Shown here piece by piece: positions 1 to 12,426 of a stretch of 64,000 nt of DNA (its first letter is position 1; the number at the start of each line of letters is the position of its first letter). A program made the position numbers and the translations under genes. The notes under the pieces are model-generated. The model was not told the DNA's origin and did no database searches. It saw only the letters and a list, made by a program, of their open reading frames with translations. This stretch comes from Adineta ricciae (taxonomy: Eukaryota; Rotifera; Eurotatoria; Adinetida; Adinetidae): NCBI GenBank assembly GCA_905250025.1, contig CAJNOJ010000072.1:135456-199455 (forward strand). The letters are read 5' to 3'.

Positions 1-921
1 TAACAAACACATTTGTATTCTTGAAAGAGAAGTCAATGTTTTCTTCTAGCACTGTATATCAATTCGTCTATTTCAAGAATCGAAGACAATTACCGTGCTA
101 CTACCGATCGACACGTTTAACCTATGCTATTTATTTCCTACTTCGTCCAACGGATGACCTTCTCATAGACAATAAATGTTGCAAAGAGAATTTTATCGAC
201 GTTTAAAACTACAACAACTTCAGTGTGCTTTTATTCAAAACTAGCTCTTTTTGACATCTGTTTTCATCTATAACAGAGACAGCTACCAATGTTGTTAGCC
301 TTTTTCTCCGTAGTTTTCCGTAACAAAAATACATAATTAATGACAATACCAGTTGTTCATCGCGTATTCTCCAAAAAAATAGAATTTCAACATCGGTGCC
401 AAATCCTCTGTAATTGATATCTAAGAAATAGATCATGTTAGATCTCCCGCGTCTCAAAGCCAAGTAACATCGTCATCATTTACGAAAACGCGGATCATCA
501 TGAAACAATAGTCGTCTGTCTGTTTTCTTTGTTGTATTGAATCACTAAATATAATTAAAAATACGCGAGACAGAGAAGAAATGCTCATTTTTTGTTAGTA
601 TTACTTAGTCAAATAGAATCGATTTCTGGCCGAACAGAAAAAAAAGTAGAAATATCATGTATTATTTTCTCACTAAAACAGACGGGAAAAAAGTCGTAGA
701 AACAGCTTGTCTGCTATTTTATTATTTATTTTCATTGAAGCTTGAAACTATGAACACAAACGGACGCCATCAAACGAGAAGAAATCAACACCAACTAACT
801 GTTGACTTAGCTGATTACTTTTCAGAAAATAAAAATCTTCTATTTTTTTTGTCTCTCTCCACCGTCATTCGAGTCTTTTCTTCATCAGAGAAAGGGAACG
901 TTTCTGTAAAACGAAGAATAC
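1..921. other. Intergenic / upstream region, no gene recognised
   Basis: Short open frames occur on both strands here, but none resembles a known family, has a signal or membrane segment, or joins to another frame through plausible splice sites. The last few hundred bases are presumably the promoter and 5' UTR of the lectin gene that begins at 922. I see no RNA gene or repeat. Confidence 0.5.
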
Positions 922-2412
<1,491 letters not shown>

Positions 2413-2595
2413 CGATATTACTTTTTCATTCGATTTATTTACTCATTGATATACATACACATACACATACATACAACCTTCGCTTCTTTTTCGTACACAA
2501 AAAAGACAAGTTCTGCTTATATATTCGCTTATTTCACATAACTTTGAAAAAATAAAACTTTTTTTTTTGAAAAAAATAAACAAAACAATAATCGA

Positions 2596-3403
2596 TTATT
2601 TCTTAAATAGATTCTTCTTGCCTGACGACGATCGACCTTCTTTAAAATTTTTGACTGTTGGCAAAGCAACACGCTCATTTTCAGATAACGCTGTGCAATA
2701 TTTGATTGTATGAGCTGATTTACCTGTTGCACCGCATTTTGGACATACATAAGCAAGAAGTACTGGACATTGAATTTCCCGATGAGCATTGCGTAAAACT
2801 ACAAACGAATTAGATCATTCGTTTTCTCAATAGGAAAATTCAATAAGGTCAAATTACCATGTGATGTGTAAACACTTGCAGATTCACCATTTGATTTGCA
2901 AAAAGTACATATTTGTCGTTTTCGTCCGTATGAATTAGCTGCTGAAAGATGATTCGAACGTTGAAATGTTGACAGTTGTTTGTCTTTTCGAGCGATCACT
3001 AAATTTGAGCAAAAGCGTGTGTCTTTAAGCTGTGGAAGAGTTTTCGACGTACTTTGTTTGATCATTGTGTGTTTTTGAGATAATTGTGGTTGAGTTTTGT
3101 ACTTGCTTTGATAATTTGTTTCAAAAAAAGGTAATGGCTCGAAGTAATTCGCTGGAACTTCCTTGTGTTCAGTTGGAAAATGATTCAATGGACGAATCGA
3201 TGCACCCGCTAAGAAATTTAGTGGATTCGAGAGATTGAGATTATTAAATGAATTAGTCAAACAGTCAGTACTGTTGTTATACGTCAAATTCGTTTGTAAA
3301 TTAGAGAATAAACAAGGCATTGACGTAGTCCAAGGCGAATCTGTTTTACCAGAAAACAAAATGAATAAAAATCAGTTTGAACAAAAGAGAATTTCTTACA
3401 CAT
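2596..3403 (-). CDS. nanos: Nanos-family RNA-binding zinc-finger protein
   Basis: The protein is about 229 residues in three exons (3403-3400, 3340-2858, 2798-2596), with introns at 3341-3399 and 2799-2857. The first exon carries only ATG plus one base; the donor and the resulting frame support it. The N-terminal two thirds is polar, low in similarity and rich in Asn/Ser, as in other Nanos proteins. The C-terminal part is the Nanos CCHC double zinc finger: ICTFCKSNGESASVYTSH runs into VLRNAHREIQCPVLLAYVCP and then KCGATGKSAHTIKYC, with all zinc ligands present. Nanos proteins act with Pumilio to repress maternal mRNAs and maintain germ cells and stem cells. It is convergent with the lectin gene (184 bp between stops). 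Confidence 0.93.
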
Positions 3404-3795
3404 GATTTTGGTGGTGTTCTCGATCGAACGTTTAGTTATTTGTTTACGTTCCGTCGATGTCTATACTGAATGTTAGACGAACGAAAGAAGCGACACGTAG
3501 ACGGATATTCGTTCTTTGTTTTCACATATTCGGCCGATATTAGTTGACGAGATCAAATCATTCTTTAGCAGTTTATTTTTATCCTAATACAATGAATACA
3601 AGAAACAGAAAGACAAAGTAGTGACCAGTATGTAATAAGAAAGACTAATATTGAGAAATCTTGATCATTGCCTAATGTTGATTGACAAATGTTGGTGTAC
3701 GGCCGAGTACATGCAAGAGGAATGGACTCCAGACGCTATCCGGAAGAATTCTATTGATTTGAAAAGAAACTCAGCGTGAACAACTAAGCAGTTTT
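3404..3795. other. Spacer between SDR and nanos
   Basis: This is 392 bp with no supported gene. It should hold the nanos promoter and the 3' UTR of the SDR gene, since both are read on the minus strand. No repeat or RNA gene is seen. Confidence 0.5.
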
Positions 3796-5233
3796 TCAAA
3801 AGAAAAAGAAAACATACGCGCGTAAGCAACGAACGATTTGTACTTGAAATGAAGGCAAAAGTATGGGACTACGGCCGAATTTTAATCCAGACATAATTTC
3901 ACGTGCTGCTTCGTCAAAACGTTGCGGTGTTGCGCCTAAGACTTTCTCCTTGCCACTAGAATAGATTTTCACGTATGAAGAAAGAAAATTCTTTACGAGA
4001 GAACATTTACTATTTTCGTAACGATGTATAAATTCCACCGTCGAGATAAAATGGTAAAACAGCTGTGGCTTGAACACCGGTTGCTTTTGCAAGAATAAGT
4101 TCTTGACTAAGTGTTTCCGTGAAATCTGATTAAATCGAAACAATAGAATTGCACATTGTCAAAGAAAAATTCATTTTACTGAGTAAAGCAGCGTTCGAAG
4201 ATGAATAGGACGAGCTAAATGCATTTCCACTTAACGCACCGCAGCTAACGATGTTCACAATTTGTCCATGATTACGCGATATCATGCCACTGAGTAAATC
4301 TTTGGTAATCTATGCACAGAAAGCAAGTTCACACAATCGATGACGTGAAATGTCTTACAAGAATTGGTGCGAGTGTGTTAACAATGAATGTGTACTGATA
4401 TTCATCATCCGTATGGGAAACAATATCTTTGAAATAAGCAGTAGCTGAAAGAAAAACAAGCTAGCGATCGGATTGATCTGAAATTCATCGAGATTTTACC
4501 AGCACAGTTGACGACGACAGAAATGTTGTCACTTAGTTCTTCTCGAATAGCAGTGATTGTATATTTGAGTTGATTCAAATCACTGGATAATAAAACAAAG
4601 TTTTAATCGTGAAACCCATATTAAAATATGTACCTGAGATCGCATCGATATGTATAAATGCGACAATGATCTTTGCCATAGATCTGTTGGAGCACATGTT
4701 TAAGATCATCCAAGGGTTTCTTTTGTACATCCAATAAAGCAAGACAACGAGCCTCGCGGGCAAACTCGATAGCTAATGCACGGCCCAGACAACCACCGGC
4801 TAGAATTCATCATCAATAAGAAGAACAAAATTCGAATTTAATGATCAAACCTCCAGTGATAAGAACTGTATCATTTTGAAATGATACTCGTGTTCGTCGT
4901 CGGAAGAACGGTACATGAAAGCGTGACATGAATGGAGTAAATATGTAATTCCAAATATAACGAACGATAAGAGTAAAAAGTACTAAGAATGTAAACGCAT
5001 ATTCGATGAGATTTGTCAACCAACGAAACCTTTATTGAAAGATGTCAAATGGGAATGTTTTTTTTTCAAACAAAAACCAGTGTCATTTACCAGAAAGGTG
5101 CTTTACAATCATAATCCCGTAGAAGTGCATCGGCAGCACCGAATGTTGGAGACATTTCATTGTACATCTAAGATTACTTTCGGTTATCCAATTTGGATTT
5201 ATCTAAGGTACTTACTCCAGATAACGTTGTCAT
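3796..5233 (-). CDS. Short-chain dehydrogenase, SDR16C/HSD17B11-like, catalytic Lys replaced
   Basis: A multi-exon SDR read from ATG 5233-5231. The N-terminus has a hydrophobic anchor (IEYAFTFLVLFTLIVRYIW), typical of the lipid-droplet/ER SDR16C group (RDH10, RDHE2, HSD17B11/13). The cofactor loop is TGAGGCLG (a TGxxxGxG match, completed across an intron near 4803-4853), followed by an NCAG motif. The active-site region reads IVSCGALSG then SSYSSSNAALL: the Ser 13 residues before Tyr and the Tyr itself are kept, but the YxxxK lysine is Asn. Downstream, VLPFYLDGGIY matches the CPFxxxTG region of the family. The likely substrates are retinoids, steroids or fatty alcohols, if it is active. Several intron edges are approximate. 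The N-terminal exon junctions (ATG ACA ACG..., then the exon near 5190-5095) were chosen because they give a continuous frame. Confidence 0.78.
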
Positions 5234-5594
5234 CGTTGCGTCCGACTGAAAATAGCGAATAAAACGAACTATCGATATATATGTATATAAGAGAAAAGGA
5301 AACACACAAACGAACAGCGATCGATGTGCCTGTTGAATTCTTTGTCCTCCGTCATACCAGATCCATTCTGTTTGTCGACTATCGACGACATCATTCGTAT
5401 TTTAGAAAACAGTTGTTCAGCTATCGTATTTATTATTACATAAGAAAAAAAAGAATATAAAATCGAGCATTTCTTCATCACTATTGTTTGGCCTTTTGTG
5501 AACAATACAGAAAAACATCCTGTGTAAATACAAGCACTGTTTGGGAAGAAAGAAAAGCAAACACCGGTAATGAATCAAAGCATTGAACTAATGA
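5234..5594. other. Intergenic spacer, no gene recognised
   Basis: This is 361 bp between the SDR start and the RABGEF1 stop, both on the minus strand. A minus frame of 78 codons here has no recognisable domain and no convincing splice link. Presumably it holds the SDR promoter and the RABGEF1 3' UTR. Confidence 0.45.
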
Positions 5595-7403
5595 TTAAGA
5601 ATTGTCATCACCTTTTGTTTGCTGTGAAATAATTTCAGGTGCCAATGGTTCAGGTAAACATTCATTTTCCGATGTCGATTGATCGAAAATTTCACTAATA
5701 TTTTTCGGACTTGTCACAAGTGTTGATAGTTCTTCTAATTGATCATTACTGTCAATATCGATTAATTGCGGAAACTTTTCTAAATTTGGAAAACGTGCAT
5801 AGCTCTCCTTCAGTAATTCTCGTATATCGGCGACGGTTTGGTTTAGATGTTTTTTGAAATCTACGAGGTTTTCATCGAACTTTTCACAGTGATGATCCAG
5901 TTCGTGGTAAAGAGCGAATTTCTTTCGTCGTTGTCGGCTCGTTGCTTCATCGCAATCAGTTGATTCGAATAAAGAAACAAATTCCGAAGGTAAGACCGGT
6001 TCACCACGCATGTATAACGAAAAGTCATCCGAAGATAAACCGAGATGTTCAGCTTGCAAGAGTTCAATGAATCGAACTGCAGAATCCTAAAATGAACAAT
6101 CGATCGTGCAAGGTGAATATTTCGGTGGTAACGTACAAGATTAGCTAGATAATATAATTGTTCGCCACTGGGTTGAGAAAAATGACTAAGAAATTGCATA
6201 TTCGAATGTAAACGTGGTGGTTTTGCTTTTAAAACAATGTAGATCAATGCGGGAAGAAAACTATCTGCATTTATTCCACTGCTGCTATTACTTGCGTGGA
6301 TTGCCGTTTCAATACATGATTTACATTCCATAATCGATTGAATTTTTCCTTGCGGAGTCGTTTTCGAATCGAGTTCAATTAAAACTAAACACAGAAGAAT
6401 CTTTACTTCTTGATTGACAAAGTACTTTTACATTACCATTGATTGCTTTGTAAATTGCATCATGTGCAGCAGGTATATTTTCATTGATTACTGTATCTAA
6501 CATCGGCGCTGTTATCCAATGAAGTGATGATATACGATTTTGAATAGATAAGTCTTTTTCTTCGCATGTGATAGCAATACGAAGAAATATGGAAGAATAA
6601 TCTCGAGTGAAAACAATCTTTTCAAGATAATCACGAACGCTATGAATCAAATCTTCGTTTTCATCTAAATCAAATCGAAGGAACTTTTTAACAGAAGAAA
6701 AGCTCATAATATTTTCGTTTACGTTGATAGATTGGATGTGTATGAATACGCTTTTTCAAAGCATCTTTAAATGTTGCGTAGTCTTGGATTAATGCGTCAA
6801 TATGTACGTTTTTATTCATACATTTCTTATGAAAATGACTGGAGAATGTTTTCACTTGAACTTTGATATCCGCACGTGCATCATCGGTTTTCATTGTATC
6901 TAAATGTTTACTAGCAGCTTCATGTTCTATTGCTTGTTCGTCATTTGTAATTGAGGATACGGCTGAATTACTTGATGCTACATTAACAAAATCGCAAACG
7001 AACTTGATTTGATTATCTAGAAGAAATTTAGTAAGACATACAACGCAGACTGCCAGCACGATTAACCATTTGTCGAAGTGGATTACGCATACTGATATTT
7101 GAACGACGTTTTTCTTGAAAGTTTGAAAATGAAGGAGATGTTGGAATGGAGGGCGGTGAAGTATTATCAGGATTTGCAGTACTAAAAATACACACGGAAT
7201 CGTAAAGGATGGAGAGAGTCTTTCATTTACTTTGATCGACCATCGTATCCTTCTTGAATCTGTCGAGCTTGTTGATAGACTTCTCGATAACATTTACTAC
7301 AAAATCCATCCCAGATTTTATTTCCATAGAATCCGCAAGCGTTTCGGCAAAGTTCGGTATCACCTTTCGAATTCACTGCTATGGTTGACGACGCGGCAAG
7401 CAT
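5595..7403 (-). CDS. RABGEF1: Rabex-5-like Rab5 guanine-nucleotide exchange factor (A20 zinc finger + VPS9)
   Basis: Near the N-terminus lies an A20-type zinc finger ([21 protein letters not shown]). A linker follows, then a helical bundle and VPS9 domain. Segments such as [56 protein letters not shown] and QYLYYLANL-like stretches align with human RABGEF1. The C-terminus ([20 protein letters not shown] onward) matches its coiled coil. The family activates Rab5 on early endosomes and binds ubiquitin through the A20 finger. The start at 7401-7403 follows an acceptor-like TTACAG, so the first intron is probably in the 5' UTR. One odd point: around 6690-6740 the exon ending THPIYQ and the one beginning [13 protein letters not shown] are in different frames, and the only visible GT-AG intron does not restore the frame. 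This may be a noncanonical splice or a sequence error. Confidence 0.85.
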
Positions 7404-8739
7404 ATTGTACACTGTAACAATATTTGAGAAAAAATTATGTAAAAAAATAAAATATCTGAAGGGAAAAATCAATCACAGAGTGTCGACTATTTCGAAAGTT
7501 GAGTCATTTTGAAAGGAAACTAGTAGCAAATAAATGAATATTATCTTTCATTTGCTGATTATTGTCGAGCGCCATCTTGTCAGCGAGCCTCCATAGGAAA
7601 GCAAAAAAGCACTTGGTAGTAATGGCGATTCAGTTTGTCAATGTATCTTATCTTGACCGATGAAATAGTTTTCATAGTTCATTAAAGTACGTCGTACATT
7701 GGTGGTGCACTGTTATCAGTTTGTTATAAAACGCATTATATCAACAGCGGAGTGATGAATTTTCGACGAAATCGAGAGCGTACTTAAAGAATACGTGGAA
7801 TTACTACACGGATCGATTCAGAACTATATTAAATTAGAAGATTTGAGATTGTGAAAAACTCGACTATTTGCTCGCTCTTCATAGTTTTCGTCGTACAATT
7901 AATTTAAGAGAATGCAGTGTATAAATATTGAGAATTCTCAATCATACTGATCATTACATGTAATGATTAGCAAAACCTGAACGGTTTCATCCATATGACT
8001 GTCTTTCTTGAATTTCATTAAGAATAACCAATAATTATGGAACAACTATGTTGCTAGTCCAACGCAAAGAGACATAGAAATATATGCAATTGATATTTCT
8101 TGCTACTCTTCGAATATAACGTCTCCTCGTGTTATGTAATAAATCAAGACAGATGCATTTCGCTTGTCTATTCTGTAAAAAGCGAGTGAAGCAGAAAAAA
8201 ACTGCCATGCAAATGAAATACATAATTTCTCAGTTTTTTCTATTGCTGTTTTCTTCTACTGCCACGTAATTTCACGGCAAGCTTTAATAAGTTGTTGAAT
8301 AACTTTAAAGTAAAGTTCTTCTTCCGTTGTGTGGTTTGGTTTGATTCATATGCTTTCCTCTAATTTGAACGATGATTATATTAGCAGAAACATTTACTCA
8401 ATACTTCCTTCGTAACTCCAACTACGGGAAATTACACTGTGCAACACAAAAAAACCATGGAAATTAAAGTTATCCACATGTCAAAGTTTTCAAAAGATTG
8501 CAAGACAAACTACTACTTTTGCAAAGAAAAGAGAAAAAGAAAGTTCACACGCAATATTTTTTAATTCACTGATGTAGAATGGTTAGAGAGACTTGTTTTA
8601 CTTCAATCTAATGAAAGTGAAGAAACTTGGCGATGAATATTACTTTGAAAGAAAATAATGTCAGAATACAACGAGAATTCTACCAATTCAATGAACGACT
8701 TGCTGTCGAGTTAGCTTTCTTGTGGAAGATTGATGTACT
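7404..8739. other. Intergenic region between divergent genes
   Basis: About 1.3 kb between RABGEF1 (-) and the glycosyltransferase-like gene (+). Open frames are short and unlike known proteins, and I see no repeat, tRNA or transposon. It should contain both promoters. A minus frame at 8035-8223 was considered and not accepted. Confidence 0.5.
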
Positions 8740-9711
8740 ATGAATTCTATTCGATCTTTAGGTGAAGAGCTGATGTTCAATAGTACAGCAGACGACTTAT
8801 ACAACAATTTGTCAAAATCTAAGACGGTCGCACGCGATAAAAAGAAAAGTTGTTGCCTTGGACAATTGCTTCTTCTTAGTCTCGTGGTCTCAAGTGGTTT
8901 AATATACCATAAAAGATTTTATACAAATAGAAAAATTCAAGCAAAACACTACCGTGTCGCTCACTGCGTGACAGGCATTCCGCGAACGTTTTACAAAGAA
9001 GAAATTTATATTGCATATCGTCGGCAAGCACTGAATCATCTTCCAGGTGATGTTTTCCTTATTCTTCAATTATCCAATAAAACGGAAGATGTCCAGCGAA
9101 CAACTACTAATAAAAACGAACGCGAACTATATAAATCGGCGATAGCATATCTTTCACCACGAAAAATTGAATGGATTTCCATTGGTAATCATTTGGGCGC
9201 TGTTGAAGATACCGGTGGTATGGCAAAATGGAAACGTTGTTTGGATCATATCGAACAAACTGAGAAAGAGAATCATTTTCAATACGATTTCATAGTTCGA
9301 ACGCGTCCTGATATATTTATTGCAAAAGATTTACCAACAGCAGATCTTCTACCGCGCGATCGAATATTAATAAATCCATATTACGAATGTTTGCATGAAG
9401 ATATCTTATCTGGTTACACGCAGAAATGGTCGGATGTTGAACCTCCGTGTAATAAGAAGAATTATGGTCTATCAGATCTATTTGCTATTTTACCACGAAA
9501 ATTAGCAGATCCTTATTTGAATATTGCATTTACTCCCAATCTACCACATCATATTTGTGGCGCAGCTTCCGTGCGTGCGGAGTGTTCAATACGAGCCGCA
9601 CTCTACAAAGCGAATATAACGTTTGAACTGTGGCCTTTTGTGGTTAGAATCGTACGACCTACACCGGTTTGCCAACTCAGATCGTGGAATCATTTTAATA
9701 GCTGGTGTTAG
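8740..9711 (+). CDS. Intronless type II membrane protein, glycosyltransferase-like (RTRPD motif)
   Basis: A single uninterrupted frame of 323 residues. After about 45 cytosolic residues with KKK basic flanks comes one membrane span (LGQLLLLSLVVSSGLIY), giving Golgi-type II topology. The lumenal part starts VAHCVTGIPRTFY. It contains KWKRCLDHIE and then the diagnostic stretch YDFIVRTRPDIFIAKDLP, seen in a family of putative glycosyltransferase-like proteins of plants, algae and protists (DUF7796-like; my recollection of the family, not a search). Eight or so cysteines in the C-terminal half (HHICGAASVRAEC, TPVCQL, NSWC) suggest a disulphide-bonded lumenal fold. Lack of introns is unusual beside the multi-exon neighbours and could indicate horizontal acquisition or retroposition. 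The acceptor and donor sugar are unknown. Confidence 0.68.
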   Translation: MNSIRSLGEELMFNSTADDLYNNLSKSKTVARDKKKSCCLGQLLLLSLVVSSGLIYHKRFYTNRKIQAKHYRVAHCVTGIPRTFYKEEIYIAYRRQALNHLPGDVFLILQLSNKTEDVQRTTTNKNERELYKSAIAYLSPRKIEWISIGNHLGAVEDTGGMAKWKRCLDHIEQTEKENHFQYDFIVRTRPDIFIAKDLPTADLLPRDRILINPYYECLHEDILSGYTQKWSDVEPPCNKKNYGLSDLFAILPRKLADPYLNIAFTPNLPHHICGAASVRAECSIRAALYKANITFELWPFVVRIVRPTPVCQLRSWNHFNSWC

Positions 9712-9794
9712 GTGTACTAGACATCACCGCACATTTTTCTTTCTACGGTACGATATAACAAGAAAAAGATTGTTTATAGGGGGAAAAACTTAGT

Positions 9795-10578
9795 CTACAG
9801 TGTGCCAGTGATGTTATCCATGGTGGTAGTTTCTAACGGCGAGTTTGTGCCTGTAGAGAATGAAATCGTTTTGAAAAGTGAAATAAATAAGTGGGCATTT
9901 ACTTTCGATCAGCTTTTTTGCGTCTTCGGCTATCTCACTCTCATCCTTTCGAGACGACTGAGAAATACTTGACTGGCATTGTTTTGGACTATCTGTGATG
10001 ACATTTTTCCATTTTATTTCACTACAAATAAACATGTGAAACGTTCAGAGAATTGAAATGCGGAAAAGAAACTAACCCAAAGAGAATTTGACGATAAACA
10101 AATTCGACTGTGGTATTGTCGACTTGTTTTGAATTTTTGTTCACATCTTCATCTAGTTATTTCGAATTGAAAGAGACAGTTTATCTTCCAAATAGTTTAC
10201 TTACATTTCAAGCCAATTACGATCATATGTAGTGCTTCGCCCATGTATTGCATATTGATCTACATATTCAATGTCAGTTACGAATATCCACTTGAGAAAA
10301 GTACTATTTACTCTTTGTCCTTTGAGAACACTCTCTCTGTTGTACTGTTCGAGAAAGCTCAGAGCGGCCTTGTGCGCGTCGAACATTCCAATATTCAAAT
10401 CATTTCGTTTACCTTTGCCGAGCCACACTGCTGATCTGAAGATACCCGTGTTACGAAATGGAAAATAGGTGAAAAATAAAACAGACCGATTGAGAATTTC
10501 TAATAAAACAGTTTGAATATATTTCTTTGATTCACTCGTAGTCATCTCGATTTGTGAGTTCGTTTGAAAAAGCATCAT
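9795..10578 (-). CDS. Protein of unknown function, multi-exon
   Basis: I do not recognise this gene. It starts at a tandem ATG ATG (10576-10578) with a 125-codon exon containing KYIQTVLLEILNRSVLFF, FRSAVWLGKGKRNDLNIG and KWIFVTDIEYVDQY. A middle exon (around 10135-10080) reads EDVNKNSKQVDNTTVEFVYR and joins to an acidic, Ser/Gln-rich exon (ITDSPKQCQSSISQSSRKDE). The last exon gives TNSPLETTTMDNITGTL and a TAG at 9795-9797. The junction after the first exon is uncertain: the strong GTAAGT donor does not give the right phase with the following exon, while a weaker GTAATT donor does. No signal peptide or membrane span is evident. It is probably a nuclear or cytosolic protein of about 220 residues. 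Confidence 0.5.
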
Positions 10579-11073
10579 GTATTTTAAATAATCATTATCG
10601 AACTTTGATCATGAACTCGTCTACGTGATGGCATGGTTTCTTTTTATTTCATAATAAATGAGATTTGAAGATGAAGTCGGCTCTCAATCAATGTCAACGA
10701 TTCTCATCATGTTTATCTCACGTTAGCGTATCACTTTTACATCCATTTATTCATAGGTAGGATATGTTACGAAAGAATTCTTTTCAAACACGAGAACAGA
10801 TATAAATAGTTCGAAAATAAACATGATTTAATTAGGATAATATCGATAATTCCACGATTTCAAGAACTGTTGGGCTCTATCAAGGGAACAGCTATCGGAG
10901 CACTACTATCAACGCCAACATACTGGCATCGTTAGTTTTGTTTTATTCTTCTATTGGTGATTACAGAAGAAATACGTGACTCATAACATTTTCCTTCGTT
11001 TTTACATATCTCCCTCATTCGTGCTTCAAATTTATGTTTTCTAAATATGATTGATTTTGTTTCAGAAATTTAA
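10579..11073. other. Intergenic region upstream of MRPL39
   Basis: Holds the promoter for the minus-strand orphan gene and the leader of MRPL39. A 3' splice site (TTTTGTTTCAG ending at 11065) lies 8 bases before the MRPL39 start with no obvious partner donor nearby. This is compatible with a 5' UTR intron or a spliced-leader acceptor. No other element is seen. Confidence 0.5.
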
Positions 11074-12136
11074 ATGATGAAAATACGATCTTGCTTGGCT
11101 CTCTCACGTCGTTTTCAATCAACATCATCTGCACTATCTCGAAATCATCTAACTAATGACGAGATTCGTGCACATCGACTTCGAATATTTAATAATGAAA
11201 AACAAGTACAAATCGAACGAATTCGTCGTGTTGAAAAAATCGAAATCGACGTTCAAGATCCCATTCAATCAACAAAATTACTAATGAACAAAAATCTTTC
11301 AACGCCTCTTCATTGTGCACGACATTTATCGTCTGTCTTAGTTGATCGATCATGTTTAGCTTTAATCGACGATCAACACATATGGGATATGAACCGACCA
11401 TTAGAACGTGACTGTACACTGAAGTTTCTTCACTTTATGGAAGAAAACTGTGAAGAGCAAAACCGTGCTTATTGGAGAACTTGCTCGTTCATTATCGGCT
11501 ATATTCTTGAAACAGCATTCAAATCCACGTATCATGTCGAGCTTTGCTCATTTCCACCACCGCATTTCCAAGCTGGATCGTTTGCTTATGATGCTCAACT
11601 TAATATCGGTAAGTGATTAATTTATGAATGACAATCAAGAAAATCTCGTTCTCATTCAAGGAGATTGGAAGCCAACTCGTGATGATCTTCGATGTTTATC
11701 TGTTCAAGCATATAAACTACGCGATCGTGATCTTCGCTTCGAACGCTTGGATGTAACACAATCGGTTGCAGAAGAAATGTTTGCATATGATCGATTTAAA
11801 CTTGCACAAATTCCACATATGCTTCGTTTGGTAACGCCAACTGATACTCAACCGCGTTTATCTGTTTATCGAATGGGTGACTGTCATGTTGATATAACAC
11901 GTGGGCCATTGATATCATCGACGAAACAAATTGGAAGATTTGAATTTAGTGCAATCCATTCGATTGATGTTCCGTCATACAATGAAACCATGCATCGTGT
12001 TCAAGCCCTTTCAATCCCAGCGCAACTTCATCTACACTATTGGACATTTGATTATTTGCTCGAAAGAGCGAAAAAGAAAAATAACGCATCTGTTCCAACA
12101 TTAGGCAAAGCTAAGACAGCCGAAAAATTAGAATAG
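11074..12136 (+). CDS. MRPL39: Mitochondrial large ribosomal subunit protein mL39
   Basis: Two exons, with a 52-bp intron at 11609-11660; the joined frame reads LNIGDWKPTRDDL. The N-terminus (MMKIRSCLALSRRFQSTSSALSR) is a typical basic mitochondrial presequence. The next segment, with NEKQVQIERIRRVEKIEI, precedes a TGS-like domain (LSTPLHCARHLSSVLVD and WDMNRPLERDCTLKFLHF). A threonyl-tRNA-synthetase-like second domain follows (YWRTCSFIIGYILETAF, CHVDITRGPLISSTKQIGRF). This arrangement is that of mL39, a structural mitoribosomal protein derived from a threonyl-tRNA synthetase that has lost catalysis. Its total length of about 336 residues matches the family. The start codon immediately follows an acceptor at 11065. 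Confidence 0.92.
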
Positions 12137-12426
12137 TTTACTGTGTATTTTCTCGTTTTTCATTTTGTTATAGTTTTAATGAGGATTAAAAGCAGAAAAC
12201 TGAACTATTCTTGTTCTAATCACAATGAATGAATCGAGCAAGGAGAAAACGAATTAGATGCTCATAAAAGTCTTGGCACATATATTTATTCGATCAACAA
12301 ATTATCTTATCTGACAAAAAAAGAGGAGAGGAGAAAGTCATATCGTTTTCGAAGACATTTGACATGTGATAAAAAAATAGAAAACAAACAAACAATTGTT
12401 TACCCAGCTGCGAAATCGCACGCTTT

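Noticed and set aside
5269-5505. 78-codon minus frame between SDR and RABGEF1
   Set aside because: No family resemblance and no splice sites linking it to either neighbour in frame.
8035-8223. 62-codon minus frame in the 7.4-8.7 kb spacer
   Set aside because: Too short, with no conserved motif and no neighbouring exon.
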